The notes under the pieces are model-generated. The model was given only the letters and a program-made list of their open reading frames with translations, did not search any database and had not been told where the DNA came from. A DNA stretch of 20,091 nt from Nanobdellota archaeon (GTDB lineage Archaea; Nanobdellota; Nanobdellia; Woesearchaeales; GW2011-AR15), in NCBI GenBank assembly GCA_018815145.1, contig JAHIYL010000112.1, forward strand, positions 1 through 20,091, in the 5' to 3' direction. The translations under genes were made by a program, and so were the position numbers. This document shows, piece after piece, positions 1-7,618 of this stretch. How positions within the stretch are numbered: the first letter of the stretch is position 1; each line of letters starts with the position of its first letter.

Positions 1-243
1 CCGATCTTTTCCACACCAAATAAGCATCTGTTTAATGCTGTGCAGTTCTTAGCCAGGCTGAAAAACCGAGAGTTCCAAAACCTATTTAATCTGGTGCATA
101 CTGAAGACCTGACTTACTTACAGTTGAAAAGACTGCTAAATGACTTTAAATTCAAAGAATTAAAAATTATCGGAACAAACCATTTGATTTCAACAAAAAA
201 TCCATTATTTGGCATTGGGCTTCTGGTCAAAGCAATTAAATGA
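1..243 (+). CDS. C-terminal part of a probable SAM-dependent methyltransferase (5' end outside window)
   Basis: The reading frame is open from base 1 and ends at TGA 241-243, so only the last 80 residues are visible; the GTG at 40 lies inside this frame and is unlikely to be the true start. The fragment has the look of the end of a class I SAM methyltransferase of the Methyltransf_11/23 type: a P-N-K turn near residue 7, a histidine-threonine-glutamate stretch followed by a helix and a 'GF'-like position (LLNDFKFKELKII), then a closing hydrophobic strand ending in a lysine. The SAM-binding motifs would lie upstream of the window, so the family call rests on overall pattern only. It runs toward eL14 and is not part of the ribosomal unit. 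It could be another Rossmann-like enzyme. Confidence 0.5.
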   Translation, partial: PIFSTPNKHLFNAVQFLARLKNREFQNLFNLVHTEDLTYLQLKRLLNDFKFKELKIIGTNHLISTKNPLFGIGLLVKAIK

Positions 244-298
244 AAAAATGATAAAAAAAATACTGAAATGGCCAATTGTGCTGTTAGAGAATAAATAA

Positions 299-321
299 AA
301 TAAGTAAAAAAATAAAAAGAA
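299..321 (-). terminator. Oligo-U terminator after eL14
   Basis: Just after the eL14 stop codon the minus strand carries T5 and T7 tracts separated by one A and followed by more T-rich sequence. Archaeal RNA polymerase commonly stops at such tracts without a hairpin. The rest of the convergent gap 244-322 shows no gene. Confidence 0.5.
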
Positions 322-322
322 T

Positions 323-841
323 TTAATCTTCTTTCTTCTTCTTTGAAGCAGCCTTTTTCTTTGGCTTCTCCTCTGCTGCTGCTTCAGCAGGCTCTTCAGG
401 CATTGCCTCTTTATCAGCAACTGTATCGTCAGGAGCAGCCTTTTCTTCGGCCGCTGGTTCCTCTGATGCTGGCTCGGCTTCGACTTTTTCTTCTGCCTTT
501 TTTGCTTTGACAGGCTTTTTCTTCTTATCTTTAGCTGGTTTTTCCTGCTTTACCTTTTCTTTCTTCTGCTTTTTTGGGCTTTCTGCTGCCTGTTTTGGCT
601 TTTTTTCAGGAACTTCAATATCCAATTCTTTCCTGAATGCTTCTACCACTTCTTTGTGAGAGGCACCTTTTTTTATATTAATGACCTTGTCAAGTGGCTC
701 CACATGCTTTATATTGCATTTTTTTCTTCTTGTCTCGCCATCTATGAGCACATAATTATCTTCCAGCATCTCAACAATGACGGCTTTTTTTCTGGCATCC
801 CTGCCGGCAATCTTAATAAGAACTCTTCCAATTTCATACAT
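323..841 (-). CDS. rpl14e: Large-subunit ribosomal protein eL14 with a long charged tail
   Basis: eL14 is a protein of the archaeal/eukaryotic large subunit. Residues 5-55 form the SH3-like core, with the diagnostic stretches GRVLIKIAGRDA, VLIDG and CNIKHVEPL. From about residue 80 to 172 the chain becomes low-complexity, rich in Lys, Ala, Glu and Pro. Archaeal eL14 is usually under about 100 residues, so roughly half of this protein is an extra tail. The start is fixed by the core and by a strong GGAGGA Shine-Dalgarno on the minus strand at 849-854, seven bases before the ATG. It follows eL34 after 61 nt and is probably cotranscribed with it. In many archaea cmk and truB sit nearby; they are not here. 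The tail may be disordered and RNA-binding, which is inference. Confidence 0.95.
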   Translation of the reverse strand: MYEIGRVLIKIAGRDARKKAVIVEMLEDNYVLIDGETRRKKCNIKHVEPLDKVINIKKGASHKEVVEAFRKELDIEVPEKKPKQAAESPKKQKKEKVKQEKPAKDKKKKPVKAKKAEEKVEAEPASEEPAAEEKAAPDDTVADKEAMPEEPAEAAAEEKPKKKAASKKKKED

Positions 842-848
842 TTTTTAT

Positions 849-854
849 TCCTCC
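849..854 (-). promoter_or_regulatory. Shine-Dalgarno of eL14
   Basis: The minus strand reads GGAGGA seven nucleotides before the eL14 ATG. It complements the archaeal 16S 3' end and shows that eL14 is translated from an internal SD, unlike eL34, whose start is probably leaderless. Confidence 0.75.
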
Positions 855-902
855 TTTCTCTTATCTTTGTGCTTATGTGCTGTTACCAGCCACATCAAGA
901 GA

Positions 903-1169
903 TTACACTCGTGATTCTTCTTTGATCTTAAGCCTAGAACACTTTGAACATAGTACGCCGCCAAATGGTCTTTCCGGTCTCTTCCTTGTCTTGGGCATAT
1001 TCTGCATCTTCAAAGGAAGGTCCCTGGCAACGCCCTGCAATACAACACCGCAGCCTGCGCATGTAGCTTTCTTTGGTTTCCTTTTTGAGTAATGTATCAC
1101 TGTGCTTCCGCCCGGAAGCTTTTTTTTCACTCTTCTGAATGTCCTTGATTTGAATCGTCCTTCTGGCAT
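903..1169 (-). CDS. rpl34e: Large-subunit ribosomal protein eL34
   Basis: An 88-residue protein of the archaeal/eukaryotic large subunit. It shows the family's early SRTFRRV segment, a zinc ribbon formed by C37, C40, C74 and C77 (CAGC and CSKC), and the RPFGGVLC stretch shared by eL34 proteins. Length is normal for the family. A TATA-like box centred about 27 nt before the ATG (near 1196) and a T7 tract upstream of it suggest a separate transcript that reads on into eL14. eL34 next to a DUF106 gene and eL14 is a standard archaeal arrangement. The ORFs on other frames over this interval lack any family signature. Confidence 0.95.
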   Translation of the reverse strand: MPEGRFKSRTFRRVKKKLPGGSTVIHYSKRKPKKATCAGCGVVLQGVARDLPLKMQNMPKTRKRPERPFGGVLCSKCSRLKIKEESRV

Positions 1170-1189
1170 AACCCTGTAGGAAAAGTGTT

Positions 1190-1202
1190 TTATTTATAAA
1201 GA
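1190..1202 (-). promoter_or_regulatory. TATA box for eL34
   Basis: The minus strand reads CTTTATAAATA, centred about 27 nt from the eL34 ATG, the distance expected when transcription starts at or next to the start codon. A second TATA-like stretch (ATTTATATAG, 1221-1230) lies further up and could be an alternative. Confidence 0.5.
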
Positions 1203-1231
1203 TATTGGTATGTTTGTCCTCTATATAAATC

Positions 1232-1238
1232 AAAAAAA
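1232..1238 (-). terminator. T7 tract after the DUF106 gene
   Basis: On the minus strand a run of seven T follows the DUF106 stop codon by about 22 nt and precedes the eL34 TATA box. This fits an archaeal oligo-U terminator separating the two units. Confidence 0.4.
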
Positions 1239-1259
1239 GAGATATTTGATTAAACTAAT

Positions 1260-2015
1260 CTAATAAATATTCAATACTTTCCTTATTCCCATGGAAAAGA
1301 CAACCGAAAACAAGATATATACTCCAAGCCATCCCCAGTTGCCGACAAGAGGGACTCCTTCAAGCGGCTTGACTTTTTCATTTCCTATCTGGATTGTGGT
1401 AATAAAAGATTTTTTGATTTTTTCCTCCGGAGGATAGTATGATCGCTCCTCAGTTATCAATATCTTTTTAGAATAGGTCAGATCGTGATTCGTAAAATTC
1501 AGGTCATGTTCCCCTGCACTGCCTTTGACTATCCAGGTTACTTTTCCATTGACAATCTCCTGTGTTTTTGGAGTGTTTACAAAACTTAATTCTTCAGGAA
1601 GGATAAGTGTTATATCTCCTGCAATGCCTCTTGCTGCAGTGACTGTTGCTTCAAAAGGAGTGCCTGGATAGAGTGGATAGTATCCCATATGTGAATTTAG
1701 CCAGCCAAATATGATGATTATGGGAATGAATGTAAAAAGCGTCGGGCGCATGGAATGCGACATGTATTTCATGTTCACTTCCATCATCTTATTCTGAATC
1801 TTCATTGCCTTTTCAGGATGGTTCTTCAATTCCTTGATCTTGTTCTGAAGCTCTTTTTGCTCTTCCTTCATATCCTTCATCAGGCTCTGATTTGTGAGGT
1901 ATTTGTAAGCTACTGTGATAAGAAGAGATATTGCAAAAGCAACAATGATGATGCTGATGAGGGGATTGATGACAAGAAGCGGACCAAGGGCTTTATCCAA
2001 TAATGAAATTGCCAT
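1260..2015 (-). CDS. EMC3/TMCO1-type (DUF106) YidC-like membrane insertase with extracytoplasmic domain
   Basis: This matches the archaeal DUF106 proteins, distant relatives of YidC/Oxa1, EMC3 and TMCO1 that help insert membrane proteins. Predicted layout: TM1 at about 15-38, a charged cytosolic coiled coil at about 45-88 rich in Lys, Glu and Met, TM2 at about 91-111, a globular segment outside the membrane at about 115-222, and TM3 at about 226-246. The methionine-rich coiled coil fits substrate capture. The outer segment of roughly 105 residues makes the protein longer (251) than minimal family members of under 200. It lies directly downstream of SecY after 86 nt and has a TATA-like box of its own about 30 nt before the ATG. 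The neighbourhood suggests work alongside the Sec channel; substrates cannot be read from the sequence. Confidence 0.85.
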   Translation of the reverse strand: MAISLLDKALGPLLVINPLISIIIVAFAISLLITVAYKYLTNQSLMKDMKEEQKELQNKIKELKNHPEKAMKIQNKMMEVNMKYMSHSMRPTLFTFIPIIIIFGWLNSHMGYYPLYPGTPFEATVTAARGIAGDITLILPEELSFVNTPKTQEIVNGKVTWIVKGSAGEHDLNFTNHDLTYSKKILITEERSYYPPEEKIKKSFITTIQIGNEKVKPLEGVPLVGNWGWLGVYILFSVVFSMGIRKVLNIY

Positions 2016-2039
2016 ATTACAACAAAAGAAAAAGTTATT

Positions 2040-2050
2040 GCTTTTAAAGT
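2040..2050 (-). promoter_or_regulatory. TATA-like box for the DUF106 gene
   Basis: The minus strand reads CTTTAAAAGC about 30 nt before the ATG at 2015, inside the 86-nt gap after secY. It is weaker than the eL34 and endA boxes, and read-through from secY is also possible. Confidence 0.35.
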
Positions 2051-2101
2051 TTGTTCATTACTCACAAAGAGAATAAAAGAGATTATCTGAATAATTAAAT
2101 C

Positions 2102-3607
2102 TTATTTTCCCATGAATTTTTTCATCATAGGATTCATATCATACATATGATCCTTGGCAATATCTTCATATAATCTGTAGATTATCATCACAGTCAACAA
2201 CAATCCTGTTCCTCTGGCAAGTGCGCTGGTAAGATCAGCTAGTGCAGCTAAAAAACCCACTGCTATGGCACCCATGACTGTAAGCGGACCTATATATCTC
2301 TCTAAAAGTCTTTCCAGTATCCTCTTATCTTTCCTGAATCCGGGTATCTGGAGTCCTGACGACATCATCTGGTCTGCCTGGCTGCCTGCATCCATGCCTG
2401 AGGTCTGCACCCAGAATATTGAAAATATGACTGAACCAATGACCATGAATAATATATATATCAAAGCCTGGACAAATATTGTTGTATTCCAGCCCGATCT
2501 TATGAAGGATTCCACAAGCGGCGGCCCGTTCAGGACACTGATGAATCCGACAGGAGTATTACCGCTGTAACCTCCCGGAAAGCAGAAAGGTGTGTTGGAA
2601 AACAGCCAACATATTGGATCTGCAGTCTTCAACCAGTTCTGCAGCATCCTGACCATAAGCTGTGTAGTCGCGAAAAGTGATGCAATAAGAATCACAGGCA
2701 TGTTGCTTGTATATATGAAATTTAAAGGCCATCTGATACCATGCCCTCTTACTCTGCCGAACGAGAGAGGAATCTCGACTTTCATTGCCTGTGAATAAAC
2801 AGCAATCATGAATACTGCAATCGTTGCAATAATAGACACTATGACCAGCAATGCCTCTTTGTAGTTGGCTTCAGGCAGATGAAAAAAAATCAATGCCCAA
2901 AGGCTTCCGACCGGTGTCTCCTGGCTTATCCAAAATGGCCTGCCATTGAAATCAAATATTGAGAGCAGCTGGATGATTATCTGCTTGCTGATGCCTGCAG
3001 CGATAAAGAGCGAGATTCCTGAGCCAAACCCCCATTTGCTGACAATCTCATCCATAAACACGACCAGCATGCCACCTAAAAAAAGCTGGAATATCAGTCC
3101 GAATTTGATAAATGCAATCTGTGACGCTGTAAGTACGATTATTGTTGCAGCACCGGTTGATTCAACCAAGAACTTATTTGTGATCGGATCAAAGAACCTG
3201 CCCGGTGCAAGTCCGCCCATCATCACATAGATCCCTGCTTCAAGAACAATAAAAAGTATTGACATCAGCTTCTGTATGCCTTGGTATCTCTGCTTGCCTT
3301 CATGAGATGTGAGATCAAACTTGACGATGCCTGACCCATTAAGCAACTGCAATATGATCGACCCGGTCACAATAGGTCCGATACCTAATGATAATAAGCT
3401 CCCGAACTCTGCTCCAAGTATGAGTGAAAGATATTCAAAATTCTGGAGAACATTATCTCCAATCCCATAGAGCGGGACCATGCCAAGCACATAGAAAAGC
3501 ACAAGAACAATCAGTGTCCACTTAAGCTTCTCTTTGAAAGGAAGTCTTTTTTGTTTTGGAGAAGATACTTCTGGGAGATTTAGTATTATGTTATCAAAAA
3601 AAGACAT
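2102..3607 (-). CDS. secY: Preprotein translocase channel subunit SecY (Sec61 alpha)
   Basis: SecY forms the protein-conducting pore for secreted and membrane proteins. The 501 residues hold about ten hydrophobic segments. Recognisable SecY stretches are the plug region around LSLGIGPIVTGSIILQLL, the TM5 region WGFGSGISLFIAAGI, the cytosolic loop with VEIPLSFGRVRGHG, and the late DAGSQADQMMSSG/IPGFRKDKRILERLLERYI loop that contacts the ribosome. Archaeal SecY is often around 430-470 residues; the extra length includes an expanded outer loop rich in Gly, Pro and Cys at about residues 335-365. It follows uL15 by 21 nt as the last gene of the spc-type block. The adenylate kinase gene often found next is missing, and DUF106 takes its place. 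Confidence 0.97.
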   Translation of the reverse strand: MSFFDNIILNLPEVSSPKQKRLPFKEKLKWTLIVLVLFYVLGMVPLYGIGDNVLQNFEYLSLILGAEFGSLLSLGIGPIVTGSIILQLLNGSGIVKFDLTSHEGKQRYQGIQKLMSILFIVLEAGIYVMMGGLAPGRFFDPITNKFLVESTGAATIIVLTASQIAFIKFGLIFQLFLGGMLVVFMDEIVSKWGFGSGISLFIAAGISKQIIIQLLSIFDFNGRPFWISQETPVGSLWALIFFHLPEANYKEALLVIVSIIATIAVFMIAVYSQAMKVEIPLSFGRVRGHGIRWPLNFIYTSNMPVILIASLFATTQLMVRMLQNWLKTADPICWLFSNTPFCFPGGYSGNTPVGFISVLNGPPLVESFIRSGWNTTIFVQALIYILFMVIGSVIFSIFWVQTSGMDAGSQADQMMSSGLQIPGFRKDKRILERLLERYIGPLTVMGAIAVGFLAALADLTSALARGTGLLLTVMIIYRLYEDIAKDHMYDMNPMMKKFMGK

Positions 3608-3628
3608 TTTACCCCTTGTATAATAATT

Positions 3629-4123
3629 TTATTCTTCAATTTTTGCTGCATCAGGTTCAACAGCTGATTCAGTTTTTTCCTGCACTTTGATCATTACTAT
3701 GCCGCCTGCCTTTGCGACCTTCTCTATTGCATTGCCTGTGGCAAAATCAACAGTGATATTGAGCTTTTTTGTGACATTGCCCTTTGACAACAGTTTATTG
3801 AATCCGATGCTGCCCAAATCTATTATGTATGTGTCTCCTTCCTGTTTTATAAGTTTTTTGGAAAGGAGTGAGTCCATTTGTTTCTGGATTGTAAAAAGAT
3901 TTATTGTTTTGATTGTATCAATATTCTTTGATGTGAAACCATGCTTTCCAAGATAGTTCTTGTTTCCTTTTGTCACTTTCATGATCTTGGAATCTCCCCT
4001 CTTGCCGCTTCCTGCATTTCCTCTGCCGCCTTTATGACCGGCACCTCTCCATTTCTTGCTGGCACCATGGCCGTGAGTTTCGCTTCCCCGTTTTCTTGTG
4101 ACTTTTTTTCTCTTATTGTGCAT
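3629..4123 (-). CDS. rpl15: Large-subunit ribosomal protein uL15
   Basis: uL15 binds 23S rRNA late in 50S assembly. The N-terminus has the basic, glycine-rich tail of the family with the SRGSETHGHGASKKWRGAGHKGG-like pattern (here RKRGSETHGHG and KGGRGNAGSG), followed by the compact C-terminal domain with the KLLSKGNVTKKLNI segment. Length is 164; the last 15 or so residues are acidic and look unconserved. Its ATG comes immediately after the uL30 stop codon with no gap, and secY follows, the usual archaeal order. Confidence 0.96.
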   Translation of the reverse strand: MHNKRKKVTRKRGSETHGHGASKKWRGAGHKGGRGNAGSGKRGDSKIMKVTKGNKNYLGKHGFTSKNIDTIKTINLFTIQKQMDSLLSKKLIKQEGDTYIIDLGSIGFNKLLSKGNVTKKLNITVDFATGNAIEKVAKAGGIVMIKVQEKTESAVEPDAAKIEE

Positions 4124-4591
4124 TCAGATCATCTTTTTTATGAGTCCATTGATATCTTCTGCCCTATACCCAAGGGTTCCACCAACAGTAAAAGATTTTT
4201 TTATACCTTTTCTCCCAAAACCTTGTTTTGGTGGAGCAAGCCTAAAATATCTCTTATATTTTTTCCCATCATATTCAACAAATTTGTTGTAGGTTATCTT
4301 CTTCTTTTCATCTGTCTCTCTTGACAAAAATGGTTCTCCTCTTTTTTCAAAAAGCTCCTTGACAACCTCTTCAGAAACATCTCCCCAAGTGATAAAATCC
4401 TTTATCTTCTTGAGCATGCCGACATTAGACGGTGTATTGTCAAGCACAACACACCAATTTTTTTTATGCAAATTAAGATATTTCATGGTCTCTTTTATCT
4501 TTTCATTAAATTTTAGTCCGCTTCTAATCCTTATTGCTGCAATCTTACCGGATTTTTCAGTCTTTTCCTCAGGGGGTTGTTTTTCAGTCAT
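4124..4591 (-). CDS. rpl30: Large-subunit ribosomal protein uL30
   Basis: The archaeal long form of uL30 (155 residues), which contacts 5S and 23S rRNA. Residues about 18-75 carry the ferredoxin-like core (AAIRIRSG, then the KYLNL...VVLDNTPSNVGML region), and the C-terminal part with RLAPPKQGFGRKGIKKSF is typical of archaeal and eukaryotic homologues. The start is coupled to uS5 by an ATGA overlap. The minus strand shows AGGAAGTGA shortly before the ATG, one base off the ideal Shine-Dalgarno, which supports this start. The first 15 residues are charged and variable. Confidence 0.95.
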   Translation of the reverse strand: MTEKQPPEEKTEKSGKIAAIRIRSGLKFNEKIKETMKYLNLHKKNWCVVLDNTPSNVGMLKKIKDFITWGDVSEEVVKELFEKRGEPFLSRETDEKKKITYNKFVEYDGKKYKRYFRLAPPKQGFGRKGIKKSFTVGGTLGYRAEDINGLIKKMI

Positions 4592-5460
4592 TTTTCACTT
4601 CCTGATGGGATTTCTTCTTTTGAAATTTCTTCTGATTCCGGCAAGGATTCTGGTAATAGTACCTTGTTCAGCTCTTTATTGTCTTCTGCCGGTTTCTGAT
4701 GCTCTCCTTCCAGGATGCTTAGCCTTTCATAATGTTCAGGCTGTATCTTTGTTGCCATAAGATCTTTTAGAGCTTTTTCACATGCTTTGATAAGGTTCAT
4801 CTTTGTTCCTGTCTTACCGAACGTCTGAGACCATATGTCTTTTATTCCTGCAAGTTCGAGAATCTTAGCACATTCTCTCTCAATAATCAACCCGGTTCCT
4901 TTTGGGGCAGGTATAAGTTTTATGACAACTGAGCCGCATTTGCCTTGTACTGTAAAAGGTATTGAATGAGGTTCTCCGCACATGCATTCCCATGAGCCGC
5001 ATCCTCTTCTGATCTTGAATATGTTCATCTTTGAATTTCTGAATGCCTTTTCTCTGGCAGGAACTGTTTCTTTTGATTTACCAAACCCTATCCCTATGAA
5101 TCCGTTCTTGTTCCCGATGATTGAGAAAGTAGCGAATTTTGGCTTGTTGCCTTCTTTTGTCTTTTTTTGGGTCTGTTTAAAAACTCTTCTTTTTCCGCCG
5201 CCGAATTTACCTTTTGCCTGTCCAACAAGCAGAAGGTCTTTTTCAAGGTCCGGAAGCAGAAAATCTACAATTCTTGTTTCCAGGAGCGGAATTCCCTTAT
5301 CAAGGATTTCATCCATTGTTTTTATCTCTCCTGACTTGACCTTTTTTCCTAATGTGGTCTTTGGAATCCATTCCTCTTCTTCTTCGGCTGGCCTCTGTGC
5401 TCTGGCAGATCTTTCATCGCCTCTACTCTTTTTAAAATTACGTCTTGGGGAATTCTTCAT
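4588..5460 (-). CDS. rps5: Small-subunit ribosomal protein uS5 with extended ends
   Basis: uS5 lies near the mRNA entry site and supports decoding fidelity. Residues 1-30 are a charged lead ending in a run of five Glu; the dsRNA-binding-like S5 domain lies at about 62-135 (FSIIGNKNGFIGIGFG), the archaeal signature RRGCGSWEC at 151-159, and the C-terminal domain at about 165-235 (PAPKGTGL, IKDIWSQTFGKTGT). After about residue 250 there is an acidic tail of some 40 residues with repeated Pro-Glu-Ser. Archaeal uS5 is usually near 210-235 residues, so this 290-residue form is enlarged at both ends. It overlaps uL18 and uL30 by four bases each (ATGA). Confidence 0.96.
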   Translation of the reverse strand: MKNSPRRNFKKSRGDERSARAQRPAEEEEEWIPKTTLGKKVKSGEIKTMDEILDKGIPLLETRIVDFLLPDLEKDLLLVGQAKGKFGGGKRRVFKQTQKKTKEGNKPKFATFSIIGNKNGFIGIGFGKSKETVPAREKAFRNSKMNIFKIRRGCGSWECMCGEPHSIPFTVQGKCGSVVIKLIPAPKGTGLIIERECAKILELAGIKDIWSQTFGKTGTKMNLIKACEKALKDLMATKIQPEHYERLSILEGEHQKPAEDNKELNKVLLPESLPESEEISKEEIPSGSEK

Positions 5461-6032
5461 TTTTTATTCACGCTTTCATCAATTTTTTGTTTTGTATCTT
5501 CAAAAAGCTTTTTGATCCTGTCTGCATCAACATTGTTCTTTCTGTATAATGAAAATTCTTGTTTTTCTGACCCGGCTGTACCAGCAAGATAATCTGCTAT
5601 GTGCTTGCCGTTTATCCTGTCTTCTGCCGGAAGGACTTCTTCGTCAACCGGGACAACAAGACCTCCATCAACACAGCCTTTCACAACAGCATACAATTTG
5701 GATCTTGCAATCGGAGTCTGCAAACCTAAATCCAGTATGGCTTTTTTTTCATTTGATTTTTTTGCCAATAGATAGCCAATAAGATAAGCTGCAGGATAAT
5801 TTGATCTTGATATATTGTAGCCATACTTCACGAGCTCAGTTGTATGGGCAGTTGATAATACTATGTCTCCCTGGGGAGAGTATTTCACGATCTGGGCAAT
5901 AAAATTCTTATTGGCTCTCCTGACAACAAGCCTGAGTGTTTTACCTTTCAGCAAAGTAAGCCTGTTCTTGTAATCTGTCCTTCCCTGTTTCTTCCTTCGA
6001 AAAGGAACCACAATATTTCTTCTTGATCTCAT
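5457..6032 (-). CDS. rpl18: Large-subunit ribosomal protein uL18
   Basis: uL18 anchors 5S rRNA in the central protuberance. Family marks are the basic N-terminus with GRTDYKNRLTLLKG, the LVVRRANKNFIAQIV strand, a TAHTTELVKYGY turn, and the NYPAAYLIGYLLAKKS helix. At 191 residues it has the archaeal length. Near the end of the conserved domain it shows GCVDGGLVVPVDE, a glycine-rich turn shared by archaeal and eukaryotic members. The gene overlaps eL19 upstream and uS5 downstream by ATGA junctions. Confidence 0.96.
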   Translation of the reverse strand: MRSRRNIVVPFRRKKQGRTDYKNRLTLLKGKTLRLVVRRANKNFIAQIVKYSPQGDIVLSTAHTTELVKYGYNISRSNYPAAYLIGYLLAKKSNEKKAILDLGLQTPIARSKLYAVVKGCVDGGLVVPVDEEVLPAEDRINGKHIADYLAGTAGSEKQEFSLYRKNNVDADRIKKLFEDTKQKIDESVNKK

Positions 6033-6478
6033 TTTTTAAATACGCCCTGGTCGGTCAAATATAATTTGATATGTCTTCTGCTTCTGAAAAAACCGCCTTT
6101 TGTCTTATTATAAAGTTCCCTGTATTCTTTGCAGGTGATGATTTCTTTTTCTTTGAGTTCTCTGATGAATTTTCTTTGGAGCCTAATCTTGTTCATCCAG
6201 ATCTTTTTCTTATTGTCTCTGGCGTTTGCTGTTCCTTTTCTTGATCCCTGTCCTCTTCTTAACCCTTTCTTTTTCTGGGCATGGGCTTTTCTCGCTCTTC
6301 CTTTTGATATGCCTCTCTTCGGCTTTATTGTGATGGCCTTGTCTTCAATCAATGCCTTTATGTCAACTTTTGTAATTGCTTCTTTAATCTCTTCAAGACG
6401 TGAGGTATCAAGCCTGACTCTTTTGCTTGAACCTTTGATTATGTCTGCTGCGAGTCTTTTTTGAACATTGAGTTTCAT
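6029..6478 (-). CDS. rpl19e: Large-subunit ribosomal protein eL19
   Basis: An archaeal/eukaryotic large-subunit protein, largely helical and very basic, that reaches toward the small subunit. Conserved features are NVQKRLAADIIK at the N-terminus, RVRLD near residue 21, the Gly/Arg-rich ISKGRARKAHAQKKKGLRRG stretch and the RSRRHIKLYL end. Its 149 residues match the family. It overlaps uL18 by four bases and follows eL32 after 10 nt. Confidence 0.96.
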   Translation of the reverse strand: MKLNVQKRLAADIIKGSSKRVRLDTSRLEEIKEAITKVDIKALIEDKAITIKPKRGISKGRARKAHAQKKKGLRRGQGSRKGTANARDNKKKIWMNKIRLQRKFIRELKEKEIITCKEYRELYNKTKGGFFRSRRHIKLYLTDQGVFKK

Positions 6479-6488
6479 TTATATCACA

Positions 6489-7067
6489 TTAAAATTTTTT
6501 TGTAAGCAATCTGTCAATTTCTTTTTTCTCAAGCTTTTTCTTCTCTTCTTCGCTCAATTTATCTTCAATTGACTCTTTTTCTTCTTTTTTGGAAGCTTTT
6601 TCCTTGGTTTTCTTTACTTCTTTCTGCTTCTCTTTTACTTCTTTCTTTTTTTCAAATTTTGCTCTGAGCTGCTTCACATACTCTGCTACGTCAGGAATAT
6701 TCAATACAATAATTTTCATTTCTAAGGACTTCTCCAATAAGAGGCCCTTATTCTTGAGACCCACCTTCTTTGAGATGATGATTCCTTCATCCTTTTTATT
6801 AATCTTCATCAGGTCTTCGATATTGAACACCACGACAGGTACAAGACCGGATTTGTATTCCTTTCCTTTTGACTCCAAAGATGAACCATAGCCTGTAGAG
6901 ACCAATTTAGCATGCGTCTTTCTTGCCTTCAGTTTTGAATGATTTCCCTTTGGCCTTCTCCATCCGGACTTATTTTTAAGACGCTTTAATTTATGAGTAT
7001 CCTGTCTAACAAATTTTGGGATCTTTCTCTTTACTGTTCCGGTCTTGGTTGTTTTTGAATCTACCAT
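6489..7067 (-). CDS. rpl32e: Large-subunit ribosomal protein eL32 with KE-rich tail
   Basis: eL32 is a globular large-subunit protein of archaea and eukaryotes. The core is seen in PKFVRQDTHKLKRLK, the WRRPKGNHSKLKARK basic patch, the VSTGYGSS turn and the later VFNIEDLMKI and KIIVLNI strands, at about residues 15-135. From about 138 to 192 the protein is an almost pure Lys/Glu segment likely to form a charged helix. Archaeal eL32 is normally about 130-140 residues, so the last 55 are extra. Only one base separates it from the uL6 stop codon, so coupling is likely. Confidence 0.95.
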   Translation of the reverse strand: MVDSKTTKTGTVKRKIPKFVRQDTHKLKRLKNKSGWRRPKGNHSKLKARKTHAKLVSTGYGSSLESKGKEYKSGLVPVVVFNIEDLMKINKKDEGIIISKKVGLKNKGLLLEKSLEMKIIVLNIPDVAEYVKQLRAKFEKKKEVKEKQKEVKKTKEKASKKEEKESIEDKLSEEEKKKLEKKEIDRLLTKKF

Positions 7068-7068
7068 T

Positions 7069-7617
7069 TTATTTAATTTCTTTTCCTGCTTTTGATGTTA
7101 TATATATTCCGTCTTGAAAAATTCGCTTGTCAAACCCCGGCCTTCTTGTGAGCTGCTCAATGCTTGCGGCAGTCTGGCTGACAACCTCTTTGTCAATGCC
7201 TTCAACAATCACTTCTGTACCTTTGACAGTTACTTTGGCCCCTGTTTTTACATTGAATGTCCTTGGTACTTTTTCACCAATAAAATTCTTGATTGTAAAT
7301 ACTCCGTTATTGTATGACACATTCATTGGAAAATGGCCTGAACATATCTTTAGCATATATACATATCCGTTCTCAACTCCAAACATCATGTTTTTCATAT
7401 GGGCCTTATATGCCTTCACTATTGCTCCTTCTTTTCTTGATCCTTTCTTGGCGTGTAAAACTAGTTTATTGCCTTCAACTGTGATTTTTGCATTAGGAGT
7501 ATTGAATATGCGTGATACAGATCCTTTTGAACCTGTCATTGTCAAAACATCTCCTTTTTGATCAACAGTTATCTTCTCAGGTATTTCCAGTTCCTCACTA
7601 ATTTCCTTTTTTACCAT
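7069..7617 (-). CDS. rpl6: Large-subunit ribosomal protein uL6
   Basis: uL6 sits near the factor-binding site. The 182 residues form the usual two repeated alpha-beta domains: the first with EIPEKITVDQKGDVLTMTG and strand KITVEGNKLVLHA, the second with FNVKTGAKVTVKGTEVIVEG. The C-terminal RRPGFDKRIFQDGIYI motif is the archaeal/eukaryotic version. It lies one base from uS8 and one base from eL32 in the conserved order. Confidence 0.96.
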   Translation of the reverse strand: MVKKEISEELEIPEKITVDQKGDVLTMTGSKGSVSRIFNTPNAKITVEGNKLVLHAKKGSRKEGAIVKAYKAHMKNMMFGVENGYVYMLKICSGHFPMNVSYNNGVFTIKNFIGEKVPRTFNVKTGAKVTVKGTEVIVEGIDKEVVSQTAASIEQLTRRPGFDKRIFQDGIYITSKAGKEIK

Positions 7618-7618
7618 T

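Noticed and set aside
40..243. GTG at 40 as the start of a small 67-residue gene
   Set aside because: The frame is open to base 1 and the preceding residues (PIFSTPNKHLFNA) fit the same domain, so this is the end of a larger gene.
3941..4324. Plus-strand ORF of 127 residues across the uL15-uL30 junction
   Set aside because: It is antisense to two certain ribosomal genes, is rich in Phe/Leu/Ser as expected for a shadow of Lys/Glu coding, and has no family signature.
4982..5515. Plus-strand ORF of 177 residues opposite uS5
   Set aside because: Antisense shadow of the conserved uS5 gene; hydrophobic only because it mirrors Lys/Glu-rich codons.
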